From positions 14,081,683 through 14,145,682 of the forward strand of contig NC_063439.1 of assembly GCF_020379485.1 (NCBI RefSeq): 64,000 bases of DNA, written 5' to 3'. A program made the translations under genes and the position numbers. Position 1 is the first letter of the stretch. Every line of letters starts with the position of its first letter. The notes below the pieces were generated by a model. It did not search any database. It worked only from the letters and a program-made list of their open reading frames with translations, and had not been told where the DNA came from. The stretch is from Brassica napus. Taxonomy: Eukaryota > Streptophyta > Magnoliopsida > Brassicales > Brassicaceae. Shown here piece by piece: positions 55,976-64,000 of the stretch.

Positions 55976-57120
55976 GGGGCGGATTAGTTATCCTTTTATC
56001 TGTTTTCGGCCAAGTGTGGCCCTTTGAATTTGGATTTTGTTTAGGCCTAGATGGCCGTATTTGTATTTACCGGGACTGGCCGTTGGTGGCTTTGAATCCC
56101 TTGCCGCTTTACGCGGTTTATTTATATGATAAATGTTTTGTTTCGAGTTTTCCTGAGTAGGGTTGAAGTAAATACGAGTTGTCGTCTCGTATTTAGTTCT
56201 GATTAGACGTTCAATCTGTTGGTTCGTTCGTGATTTTCGTAAAAATTTACTTATCTTTACGATTTTCGAGAACATTGAGATATGAACGGAGAGACATGGT
56301 TTAGGATCTCGTATCTTTTAGATATCATGCCTTGAGATGTTTGAGACCAGAGCGTTGGGTTTAGGGCAAGACCTAGGTTTACTTTCGGTTAAGGTTTGTG
56401 CGGTGACTAGCCGGCTATCGTTTTTCCTGTTGCGATTTCTTCCTGACTCGCACCGATTTAAAGTCCGCGATATGTTCTCGGCTTATATGACTTGTATGGT
56501 ACGAATCGAGCATCTTCTCAGAATCAACTGGAAGTGCTAAACCAAAATTTCGGATTTTTGTTGTAGCGCGCTTTTGTCCTTGTGCTGGACGTTTTTAAAG
56601 ATCAAAAGAGTGATCGGATTGCGTTTGTTTAAGACGGCTGGCGTGTTCGTCGGGGCCAATCGACGAACGGGGTGTAAGGTTTTTGGTGGTCGCGTTCGGA
56701 CAATTTGTTAGCATTGTCCTCGAATTTTAACTTTTGCGACGTCTTGCAGTTATTTCGAGGATTATACGTGTATTTTTGCGTGTTTGAAAGGCGATAATCT
56801 TTACGATTTTTGGGACAGAAGGGGCCGCAGATAAGAGTCTTAACGTTTTCAGGCGTGTCCTGAAAGTTTCTCTTGTGTTTTACTGAAGCGTAAACGTTTT
56901 CGATAAAAAGGACAACGTATATTGTAGTAAAAGTTTTTGAAGTTTCTAAAAACTCGATTACAATAATGAAGATTTTTCTAAGTGGGAGTATACGAGTATA
57001 CGCACCCACTCCCCCCTTTTTAGAGAGGGGGATAGCTGAACTCATCTTTTGACGAGCTGCCTACGTACCCCTTTCGAGGATCAAGCCATCTCGTAGTTCT
57101 GTTTCATACCGCGAGTGTTC
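55976..57120 (-). other. A post-coding region
   Basis: The shared block lies at 56295-56560, with a 67-codon plus frame at 56337-56540 (not called). The dyad GTGGG/AGTATACGAGTATAC/CCCAC is at 56982-57009, and the hairpin CTCATC-TTTT-GACGAG at 57041-57056 (one G-U type pair). TACGTAGGCAG and GGATCAAGCC complements lie next to the gag-protease stop. Confidence 0.75.
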
Positions 57121-59730
57121 TTACTCGGCGGTAGATGTCGCGATGTCCGCCTTGACCGTGTTGATCGTGGCTGGGTCGACTCTATTTTCCGGATGTTCCG
57201 GTTGAGTTGTCGCGTGGGCTTCGGATTTATGTCGAGCTTCGACGTCCGCTGCGTTTGCGTCGATAGACGATTTTACTTCGTCTTCTCCCGGGGCGCTTTT
57301 GGCTGAAGATCGATCTATCTTCGCGCGTTTGCCGTTTGCGGAAGCCGTGATTTGCCTTAACTTATGCTCCGCGAGGAAGCACAGTCGCGACTGTTTTTGG
57401 CATCCCCAGATGGCCGCGACTCCGCTCGGCGTTGGGAACTTGAGACCCAGGTGGTAGGTTGACGGAACTGCCTGCATGGCGTTGAGCCATGGGGTTCCCA
57501 TGATCACGTTGTAGATAGCGGGATGATCGACTACCGCGAATTCGACGATTTTCGTGATCTCCTTGGCCATGACTGGCAATTGGATTGATCCGAGAGTCAT
57601 CGACACTTCGCCTGAAAAACCCGTGAGTGGTTTTGGCGTTGGAATTACTTCTCCGAGTTCGATACTCATCCGCTTGAGAGTGTCGCGGAAGATTACGTTG
57701 ACCGTGCTTCCCGTGTCGACGAGTACCCTTCCGACTTCTAAATCTCGTATGACGAGATCTATGACAAGCGGGTCGCAGTGAGGTTGGTCGATACCGCCGG
57801 CTTCTTCCTCTGTGAAGGTGATCGAGCAACTTTGGCCGTCTCGAGGAGGAGACCATGTAGGCCAATTTGCACTTGATTCTGCCTTCCGTTGGTAAGCCTT
57901 GATGGCCGACACGGTATCGCCGCAGTATTGTGATCCTCCGATGATCATATTGACTCTGCGACGATTGTTATCGTTCCCTTTGTCATCCGGCCTCCTACCG
58001 CGTTTATCCCCAGGATGGTTTCGTTGAGGGGATTTTTCAGCGGGCGGATTTCTATCCGTCTTTGGAGGCCGATCAGAATCGAGGATGAGATCCTTGACGC
58101 TAGTTACTTCCGAAAGCTCTCCAGCGAGTAGCTTCGCGGCCAGTCTTGCTCCCAAGACTTTGCAATTGGTCGTGGAGTGTCCTCGGGATTGGTGGAACTC
58201 GCAGAAGGTGTTTTCGTCATACCCTTGATTGCGAGTCCATGTGTTGCCCGTGGTCCGGCCTTGATCCGAACTGATCGCATAGTTATGCGCCCCTTGGAGA
58301 TCTTCCCCCTCGTGATGGACGTACTTGTCGTTACGAGAGTTCTTCTTTTTCCCCTTCGGATCTGCGTCTTTCGAGGATGGTCTTGCCGGCTTATGTTTTT
58401 GCGATAAGACTTTAGTTTCTTCCTCGACTATGATGTAGTCCGTTGCTTTGTGGAGGGCGTCCTGGATCGTTCGCGGTTTGTCGAGAGTTATCCATTTTCT
58501 GAATTTCGACTTGTACCAGAGCGTCTTTCTCAGCGCGTCGATGGCCACTTTGTCGCTTATCCCGCTGACCCTGGACATTATCAGCTTGAACCGACTGATA
58601 AACTCGCGGAGGGGTTCGTCTTCCCTCTGGGAGAGACTCCAGAGGTCAACATCGGAGGTTTCCCTGTCTATGAATACAGAGTACTGTTTGAGGAATTCCG
58701 ATGCGAGCTGTCGAAAACTCCCGATGGTGTTGCGACGAAGGCGTGCGAACCATTCGAGCGCTGCTCCTTCGAGATTTTCGACGAACAGGCGGCAATAGCC
58801 GGCATCTTTTTCGCCGTCCTTCAGTCTTGCTCTTCCCATCGCGATGTGGAAAGCCTGAAGGTGCGCTTTTGGATCGGCCGTACCATCGTACTTCGGTACT
58901 TTGATCTTTCCCGGATCGGACACCCTCATGTCCGAAATGCGACTGGTAAAGGGGGTCTTTCGAGCTCCTTCCAGCAGTCGATCGATCTCGGGGGCAGCAC
59001 TAGTAGCATGATGGATTTGAGACTTTACGGCTCTCACTTCTGCCGCAGTCTTAGTGATGTAGTCGCGAAGATCGCGGATATCCGATGTCTCGTCAGTGGA
59101 TTTCCGAGCCTGTCGGCGTTTACTGCGAGTGAGCTCGGTTTGCCTTTCGGCCAGCTCCTCTTGTTCGTTCCAATAGGCGACTTCTTCTTCTTCCGTCATT
59201 GGTTTTTCGAACGGGGAGCCTTCCCGAGCGGATCGGCTTCTGGTCCTTCTTGGATGTCTGTCGACATCCTCGTCGGTGTCGTTGGAGACATCGCTAGGAT
59301 CCAGGTCAATGTGTTCGGCTTCGTTATCCTCCGAGTCCTTTGCAGGGGGCGGAAGATTTTCAGGGTTCCCCTTTTCGACGGGAGATTTCTCGCTAGGGTT
59401 TTGACCGGAAGGTCGTTCCCGCGCGAGTCCTGCTCTATCGAGTGGGGTGGCGAAGTCGAGCCTCTTCCCGCGGATTTTGGTGGTTCCGCGGGGACGGATA
59501 GCTTGGGTCCTTGCCGTTAAGGTTTCAACCTGTTTGGTCAAGGTATTCACGAGCTTATCCTGTTCTTCCGACCTTTTCTCATAGGTGGCGAACATCTTTT
59601 TGAACTCCTCGAGCGTCGCGGCGTTGGCTTGCGCGTTGGCCGCGGATACGTCCGCTACTGGAGTGTGGAGATCGGTGCCGCTGCCTCCATTAAGAGGAGT
59701 TTGCACGTTATCCGCGTCGTTGGTTGACAT
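57121..59730 (-). CDS. gag-pro: Intact Tat gag-protease polyprotein (869 aa), no RT attached
   Basis: The only full-length coding frame in the window. Start M-S-T-N-D-A-D-N at 59730 is the start shared by C, F and J; upstream the frame reads ACG where F has ATG. Residues about 39-72 form a short coiled coil ([15 protein letters not shown]). Then come acidic and R/S-rich linkers, a gag core at about 290-400 ([26 protein letters not shown]), and the zinc knuckle CX2HX4HX4C at 510-523. The aspartic protease follows, with D-T-G at 672-674 and the M-G-T-P-W-L-N motif. The tail is E/T-rich, ending A-T-S-T-A-E. Gag should form particles and the protease cut them; RT, RNase H and integrase would have to come from another element. 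Expression would come from the 5' LTR TATA at about 60175. Confidence 0.93.
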   Translation of the reverse strand: MSTNDADNVQTPLNGGSGTDLHTPVADVSAANAQANAATLEEFKKMFATYEKRSEEQDKLVNTLTKQVETLTARTQAIRPRGTTKIRGKRLDFATPLDRAGLARERPSGQNPSEKSPVEKGNPENLPPPAKDSEDNEAEHIDLDPSDVSNDTDEDVDRHPRRTRSRSAREGSPFEKPMTEEEEVAYWNEQEELAERQTELTRSKRRQARKSTDETSDIRDLRDYITKTAAEVRAVKSQIHHATSAAPEIDRLLEGARKTPFTSRISDMRVSDPGKIKVPKYDGTADPKAHLQAFHIAMGRARLKDGEKDAGYCRLFVENLEGAALEWFARLRRNTIGSFRQLASEFLKQYSVFIDRETSDVDLWSLSQREDEPLREFISRFKLIMSRVSGISDKVAIDALRKTLWYKSKFRKWITLDKPRTIQDALHKATDYIIVEEETKVLSQKHKPARPSSKDADPKGKKKNSRNDKYVHHEGEDLQGAHNYAISSDQGRTTGNTWTRNQGYDENTFCEFHQSRGHSTTNCKVLGARLAAKLLAGELSEVTSVKDLILDSDRPPKTDRNPPAEKSPQRNHPGDKRGRRPDDKGNDNNRRRVNMIIGGSQYCGDTVSAIKAYQRKAESSANWPTWSPPRDGQSCSITFTEEEAGGIDQPHCDPLVIDLVIRDLEVGRVLVDTGSTVNVIFRDTLKRMSIELGEVIPTPKPLTGFSGEVSMTLGSIQLPVMAKEITKIVEFAVVDHPAIYNVIMGTPWLNAMQAVPSTYHLGLKFPTPSGVAAIWGCQKQSRLCFLAEHKLRQITASANGKRAKIDRSSAKSAPGEDEVKSSIDANAADVEARHKSEAHATTQPEHPENRVDPATINTVKADIATSTAE

Positions 59731-59775
59731 GTCAGATTGTGTGTGGCTTTTGCGGGTTAGATTGATCCGTAAGTC

Positions 59776-59796
59776 CCCCTCCTTCTAGCGCCTAAC
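59776..59796 (-). other. Primer binding site of A
   Basis: On minus GTTAGGCGCTAGAAGGAGGGG; the usual TTTGG reads TTAGG here, a change in the second base of the expected TGG. Confidence 0.7.
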
Positions 59797-61475
59797 TGTG
59801 GGAACCGAAATTCACACTGTCGATTTCCGTTTAAATAAGGAAACTAGGAAAACCCTAATTTCCCAGAGGACCCGGATATCTGTTAATTACCACACGTCAA
59901 GCAATCAGAACACGAGAATAACAACGATAAAAATAAGAAATCGAAAAGAGAGCAAAGTAGATCTTATTCCGAATCTGCGTATGAGCGTTACAACAAGGTA
60001 TAAGCCTGGGCTCGAGAGCTGTCGGCGAGATTCCTAGTTCTAGCAACCCTAAGACGGCTAAACCTAATTGAGTCGCAGCTCGAAATAACAAAAACGGAAA
60101 ATTGCCTAAATTGCTCTAAGTGCTAAGTTTGCTCTGAAAAAGTTCTCTTCCTTGCTCCTCGCCTAGGACTCCTTATATACTAGCTCCAAGGTCGGTTTAC
60201 GCTTTTACTCTTCTGCCCTTAAGCCGTCATAGCATAAAAATGGAGATATTCCATTTTTCCCGATCTTCACAATTATCTTCAAAACTTCCGTATTTATCCG
60301 CGGAAACTTGACATTTATCCTTCCTCGTGGGCCAAGCGTGAACCATGCTGTGGTTCACGGGCTTTTGGTTAGGAAAAATCGTAGGATGGGCCTCGAGTCG
60401 TGTTTTAGGTCCCTTTGGGCCGTCTTCCGACTCGACACGTTTACTACGAGTTTTCCGCGGTTTCTAATCCGCGAAGTTTGATCGATGAATTAGAATAGCG
60501 GGAAACATGGACTGAGCTTGCTACGGTCTTCGGGAGATAGCATTCGAAGGTTTGACGAGAATGCAAGGACTGGTGTCGTATCGATGTTCGGAAAGGTTCA
60601 ATCGCTACACAGCGACCGAACTTTGGCTCGAGCCCGGTCGCTACGTAGCGACCGAGCGAGACGAGTGCTCGGTCGCTACGTAGCGACCGAGCTTTGGCTC
60701 GAGCTCGGTCGCTACGTAGCGACCGAGCGGGACGATCGCTCGGTCGCTACGTAGCGACCGAGCTTGGCCGAGCTCGGTCGCTACGTAGCGACCGAGCGGG
60801 ACGATCGCTCGGTCGCTACGTAGCGACCGAGCTTTGGCTCGAGCTCGGTCGCTACGTAGCGACCGAGTGGGACGATCGCTCGGTCGCTACGTAGCGACCG
60901 AGCTTGGCTGAGCTCGGTCGTTACGTAGCGACCGAGCGGGACGATCGCTCGGTCGCTACGTAGCGACCGAGCTTTGGCTCGAGCTCGGTCGCTACGTAGC
61001 AACCGAGCGGGACGATCGCTCGGTCGCTACGTAGCGACCGAGCTTTGGGTCGAGCTCGGTCGCTACATAGCGACCGAGCAGGACGATCGCTCGATCGCTA
61101 CGTAGCGACCGAGTTTGGCTGAGCTCGGTCGCTACGTAGCGACCGAGCGGGACGATCGCTCGGTCGCTACATAGCGACCGAGCTTTGGCTCGAGCTCGGT
61201 CGCTACGTAGCGACCGAGCGGGACGATCGCTCGGTCGCTACGTAGCGACCGAGCTTCGCTCGGGTTTGGTTGCTGCATAGCGACCGGACGGCGTGTATGC
61301 GTGGTGACCGAGCTTGGTTTGTTCGGTTTGAATCCCAAAGGATACTTCTTCGTAAAAACTTTGTATTGGTTATTTTTACGAAAATTACATCTCTTCTTTT
61401 ACTATCTCTTTCGGAAATACGATCTCCGAGGATTTTCGGGTGGTAATTCCGTCGTAACCGTTTTTTACCCCAACA
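59797..61475 (-). repeat. 5' LTR of A (1679 bp)
   Basis: TGTGGGAACC to ACCCCAACA in plus sense. It is near-identical to the 3' LTR except that the palindrome array has about 18 units instead of 8, a difference of 337 bp. Minus TATA (CTTATATA) at about 60172-60179. Confidence 0.92.
60600..61290. repeat. Array of 26-bp perfect palindromes in the A 5' LTR
   Basis: The unit is half-site GCTCGGTCGCTAC followed at once by its reverse complement (centre TACGTA). About 18 good copies and two degenerate end copies lie about 31-37 bp apart, with two alternating spacers (TTTGGCTCGA-like and GGGACGATC-like). The same arrays sit in U3 of every Tat LTR here. Confidence 0.95.
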
Positions 61476-63269
61476 GTTTTTGACCCCACACGGCTTGTTC
61501 CTGATTGGTTGATAATTCCTATAAATAGGCCACGAACCCCTCTCATTTCAATCCATCCAGAACACATAAAACCTACTTCAAAACATAAAGAGAAAGCAAA
61601 GAAAGAAAGATCGAGTTTCGATAGTTTTCGAGCGATTTAGGCAGTTTTCGAGAACAGTTACTCTGCCGATTTTGAGTCAGCACTTGGAGAAGATTCTGTT
61701 CAAGTGAAGAGAGATCAGTTCTAGTGGAGACCAGTTCAAGTGAAGATCAGTCCAGACGTGGGTCTACTTGTGAAGGTCGGGAAAGGGTTCGGATCACAGA
61801 AGTCGGGTTTGGGGTCAAGGCCACGGTCAACCAAAAACTGTGAGTTATAATCAATTGATTGCTGAGTTGTTTTTATGCAGGGTCCCGTTACTTGGAAGTT
61901 GGATCATGGCAGGAGGCCAGGTCTAACTGAGTAACGGTTTGAGTAGTTAATAATTGAGGTTATGTTGATTAAGTTGATAGCATTCTTAGTTATTGCTTGA
62001 GAACCGTAGTAGCATGCTAATGGTTAGGTTGATTGGTTAGTTAGCGAATGCAGAATGCTTAGATGATATCGCTAAGTTGTGGATAGTTAGGTATTCTGGA
62101 ATTAGTCTTTATGCTAGATTCTGGAATGTGGTTGATTGTGTTGTGATTATTACTTGAAACCTTGTGTTATTTTTACCGGGTTTAGTATTAATCGTATATT
62201 GGCCGATAGCATTTGTGTAACCCACAATGCTAGGCATATTGGGGTGAGTTAGTGTTCCTTCAGACCTCGTACCCGGCGGGTTCAAGGAAACCCCTTATTC
62301 GCTGGATCGAGAAGACTCAGCCGAACGGTGTCATGTACTATGGCTGAGTATTACACGACGGTGTAATGGGGGCAGTGACCCGAAGGACTGTGGGCTGTCG
62401 CGCGGTGACCCGAAGGACTGTGGGCCGCGGTCGGTTGAAAGTTCCTTCTTCCGGCCTTTGTGGTAGGGAGATAGGATATTGCCGATAGTGAAGGAGGAAC
62501 CTAACGTCACCAGGGCCCGAGTTTGTTATATATATTATATCGTGTTTTGGGTTGTTAAACCCTGGTTTAAATCGAGTTTGAGTTTGGTGATAAGCTAGTA
62601 ATTAGCGTAATGCTAGTTATCTTGCTATGGTTTACCGCTGCGTATTTCGAATATTGCTCATTGTTATTAAATTGTGTTGTTAGGTGAACCTCTCGCTTTA
62701 GATTGTTTGGGGTGGGATAGCGAGGGGTTGTATTTGTTAGTGGGGGATTGTAACTCGCTGAGTAATGCTAGATTACTCACTCCTCACTCGTTGTTGTTTT
62801 CAGGTGACCAGTAGTGAGCTCGTAGAAAGCGCGGGGGGCTAGGCTGGCTGGTGTAGATTTGCATCTTTTTGCTTAAGACGCTTTCAGACTATAAGTATGT
62901 ACTTTCGCTTTCTTGGCATGCCACCACTTGTATAATATTTTGTGTATTGTAAACCAGATATTATATAAGATAAATAAAGCGAATGTTTTGTGAAACTGCC
63001 TTGTTGTTCTGATATTAGCTTGTCCGAGCTAACACAACGTCAGATTGGAGTACGGGTTGAGAAGCCTTAGGCTTTGGTCTGACGGGACGTGTTAGTGGGC
63101 GGCCTGGCCTAGTTACGAATTGCACTTTTTGTAACTTTGGCTGGATTGCCCGTTAACCCGTCTTATAGCGCTCCTGAGCCTTGGTAGACAGTCGGGCCGT
63201 CGGTCATGTTCTTGTTTGATTGTTGGCCGGTGGTTTGACCTATGCCTAGAACGGTTTGGGGGTGTTACA
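61476..63269 (+). repeat. Tekay/Del-like LTR, 5' truncated
   Basis: Ends GGGGGTGTTACA at 63269, the partner of the TGTAACGGCCCC start seen at 63976. TATA box TATAAATAGG at 61520. It includes a tandem pair of GGTGACCCGAAGGACTGTGG (about 62376-62431) and pyrimidine-rich introns-like tracts but no ORF of note. No primer site follows, so it is a 3' or solo LTR. The left end is lost at the junction with A, preceded by a duplicate of GTTTTTGACCCCA. Assignment to Tekay/Del is from terminal motifs only. Confidence 0.65.
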
Positions 63270-63520
63270 ATCGTTACTCGCTGGGAGTTGATGAGGGAAT
63301 GGCTAAGGAAGCAGAGTGCCCAGTGGGACTTGGCCACGGCGTTGGAACAGTACAAGGATGTGGTCCAAGAGGAAGCCAGGAGCAAAGGTGCCCCCTTCCC
63401 ACTTTTGAGGATGAACCTGCTATTCCACTGTCTTCTGATATGGATGTGGATTCATCCGTTAAGCCGAGAGGATCTCGAACTTGAACTCGTGTCTACTGCC
63501 GTTCCTTTCTTCAAATAGTG
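63270..63520 (+). pseudogene. C-terminal tail of another Tat antisense gene
   Basis: The frame reads R-W-E-L-M-R-E-W-L, Q-W-D-L-A-T-A-L-E-Q-Y and E-A-R-S-K-G-A-P, then shifts (1-bp change near 63390) to F-E-D-E-P-A-I-P with D-M-D-V-D-S-S. It ends in a stop by about 63495-63520. Helical, charged sequence ending in an acidic tail is typical of the coiled-coil end of these antisense proteins. The start is missing because the Tekay-like LTR lies to the left. Following bases contain several CCTTTGTGGCC-type motifs as in other post-gene regions. Moderate certainty only. Confidence 0.5.
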
Positions 63521-63659
63521 ATGTTTGTTTAAGCCGTGGCCCTTTGTGGCCTTTATTATTTCTTCGAACAATGGCCCTGCTGTGGCCTTCTTTTTATTCA
63601 GACTTTTGCTCGCTTGCTTTAAATCGAGCCATTGCATTATGGTTGTTTTGGTCCTAAAG

Positions 63660-63975
63660 ACTATGGGGCCCTCTTTGGATCCTTAGATCGTGTTTGGGAC
63701 CCGGAGGTTCCAGTCAGATCATGAGGTCTTTTATCTGGGACCTGTAGGTCTTTTCTCTAGGTCCTGGGACCGAGACTGGGGCCCGGAGGCGATATAGGAA
63801 TCTGGAGATTCTCTGATCAGATCCGGAGATCGTGGTTGGAACCCGGAGGTTTCTGTGATTGGACCTGGAGGTCGTATGAGAATACATGGTTTTTCCCTTA
63901 GATCCGGAGATCGTATCAGGACCCTGGTGTATTTGGACCCTGAGGTCGTGTGGGAACCCGGAGGTCCTTCAGGGA
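63660..63975 (+). repeat. Degenerate minisatellite of GGACCCGGAGGTC-like units
   Basis: About a dozen irregular copies of words such as GGGACCCGGAGGT, GATCCGGAGATCGT and GGACCTGGAGGTCGT spaced roughly 15-40 bp. No ORF. It ends at the LTR start. Confidence 0.7.
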
Positions 63976-64000
63976 TGTAACGGCCCCGATGCGCCCTAGG
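63976..64000 (+). repeat. Start of a second Tekay/Del-like LTR
   Basis: TGTAACGGCCCCGATGCGCC is the complement-end partner of GTTACA at 63264-63269. Only 25 bp lie in the window; left flank AGGGA. Confidence 0.55.

Larger units (their letters stand above)
52582..61475 (-). mobile_element. Tat-lineage element A, best-preserved gag-protease-only copy
   Basis: On minus: 5' LTR (61475-59797), primer site, intact gag-protease (59730-57121), post-coding block, antisense gene on plus (54182-55975), hairpin, PPT, 3' LTR (53923-52582). Length 8894 bp. No RT, RNase H or integrase. Flanking pentamers do not match (GTACG at 52577-52581; GTTTT after 61475), and sequence left of it (B integrase) does not resume on the right. 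So it is either a recombinant between two insertions or lies beside a deletion. Confidence 0.9.

Noticed and set aside
56337..56540. 67-codon ORF conserved in A, C and L
   Set aside because: The same DNA is frameshifted yet equally conserved in B, E and F, so nucleotide-level conservation explains it better. Kept as a non-coding block.
58450..59520. 356-codon plus-strand frame opposite A gag
   Set aside because: It mirrors the gag-protease codons of the minus strand; similar shadow frames recur opposite every gag copy and have no features of their own.
60600..61290. CRISPR-like repeat/spacer pattern
   Set aside because: Repeats are perfect palindromes lying in LTR U3 regions, spacers are themselves two alternating repeats, and the context is plant retrotransposons.
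60518..61338. Open frames encoding repeats such as R-A-R-S-L-R-S-D-R and G-R-Y-V-A-T-E
   Set aside because: They arise from translating the palindrome arrays in several frames on both strands; no start context or homology supports genes.
63113..63385. 90-codon minus frame near the Tekay-like LTR end
   Set aside because: Crosses the LTR boundary at 63269 and has no recognisable domain.

Overview
This window is plant repeat DNA. It is almost certainly from a crucifer (Brassicaceae, Brassica-like). That placement is an inference from the Tat-lineage Ty3/gypsy elements whose LTRs carry arrays of a TACGTA-centred palindrome, a style I associate with Brassica genomes; nothing here proves the species. 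I find no host gene, rRNA, tRNA or CRISPR. Almost every base belongs to LTR retrotransposons nested in one another.

Layout, with element letters used throughout. 1-5662: two inverted Tat gag-protease fragments (L-left on minus, L-right on plus) and a broken antisense ORF. 5677-7167: 3' end and LTR of an Athila-like element. 7168-7519: promoter and first codons of the antisense ORF of Tat element M, cut by chromovirus K (7520-16000). K is split by Tat element J (9740-14340) and truncated by Tat element F (16001-41983). F is split by the non-coding Tat derivative E (20339-38762). E's 5' LTR is split by Tat element C (20387-30678), and C's antisense ORF is split by solo LTR G (22879-24176). The nest is M > K > F > E > C > G, six levels; target-site duplications support J, E, C and G. 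41984-48226: fragments H, I and P, where P is a decayed pol with dual RNase H. 48227-52581: 3' half of pol-bearing element B. 52582-61475: element A, the best preserved copy. 61476-63269: Tekay/Del-like LTR. 63270-63975: tail of a Tat antisense ORF and a minisatellite. 63976-64000: start of another Tekay/Del-like LTR.

The commonest element type (A, C and F; L and J in part) has LTRs starting TGTTGGGGTC and ending CCCACA, a primer site TGGCGCTAGAAGG, and a gag-protease ORF (869 aa and intact only in A). There is no RT, RNase H or integrase. Next comes a conserved non-coding block with hairpins, and then an opposite-strand gene with its own TATA box and one small intron (F carries a diverged version). 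In A, C and L that gene encodes a protein resembling the plant 'putative gypsy-type transposon' family (Transposase_28-like) with a coiled-coil tail. B, which retains integrase, shares the same 3' half, so the gag-protease-only elements look like pol-deleted derivatives that would need enzymes in trans.

Three dyads in these elements show base changes that keep pairing between copies: one beside the polypurine tract, one after the coding-region stop, and one in U3. They are the best candidates for undescribed functional structure. Other notable features are palindrome arrays whose copy number sets LTR length, a 182-bp tandem array inside E, and a 2.65-kb near-perfect inverted repeat at the left edge.
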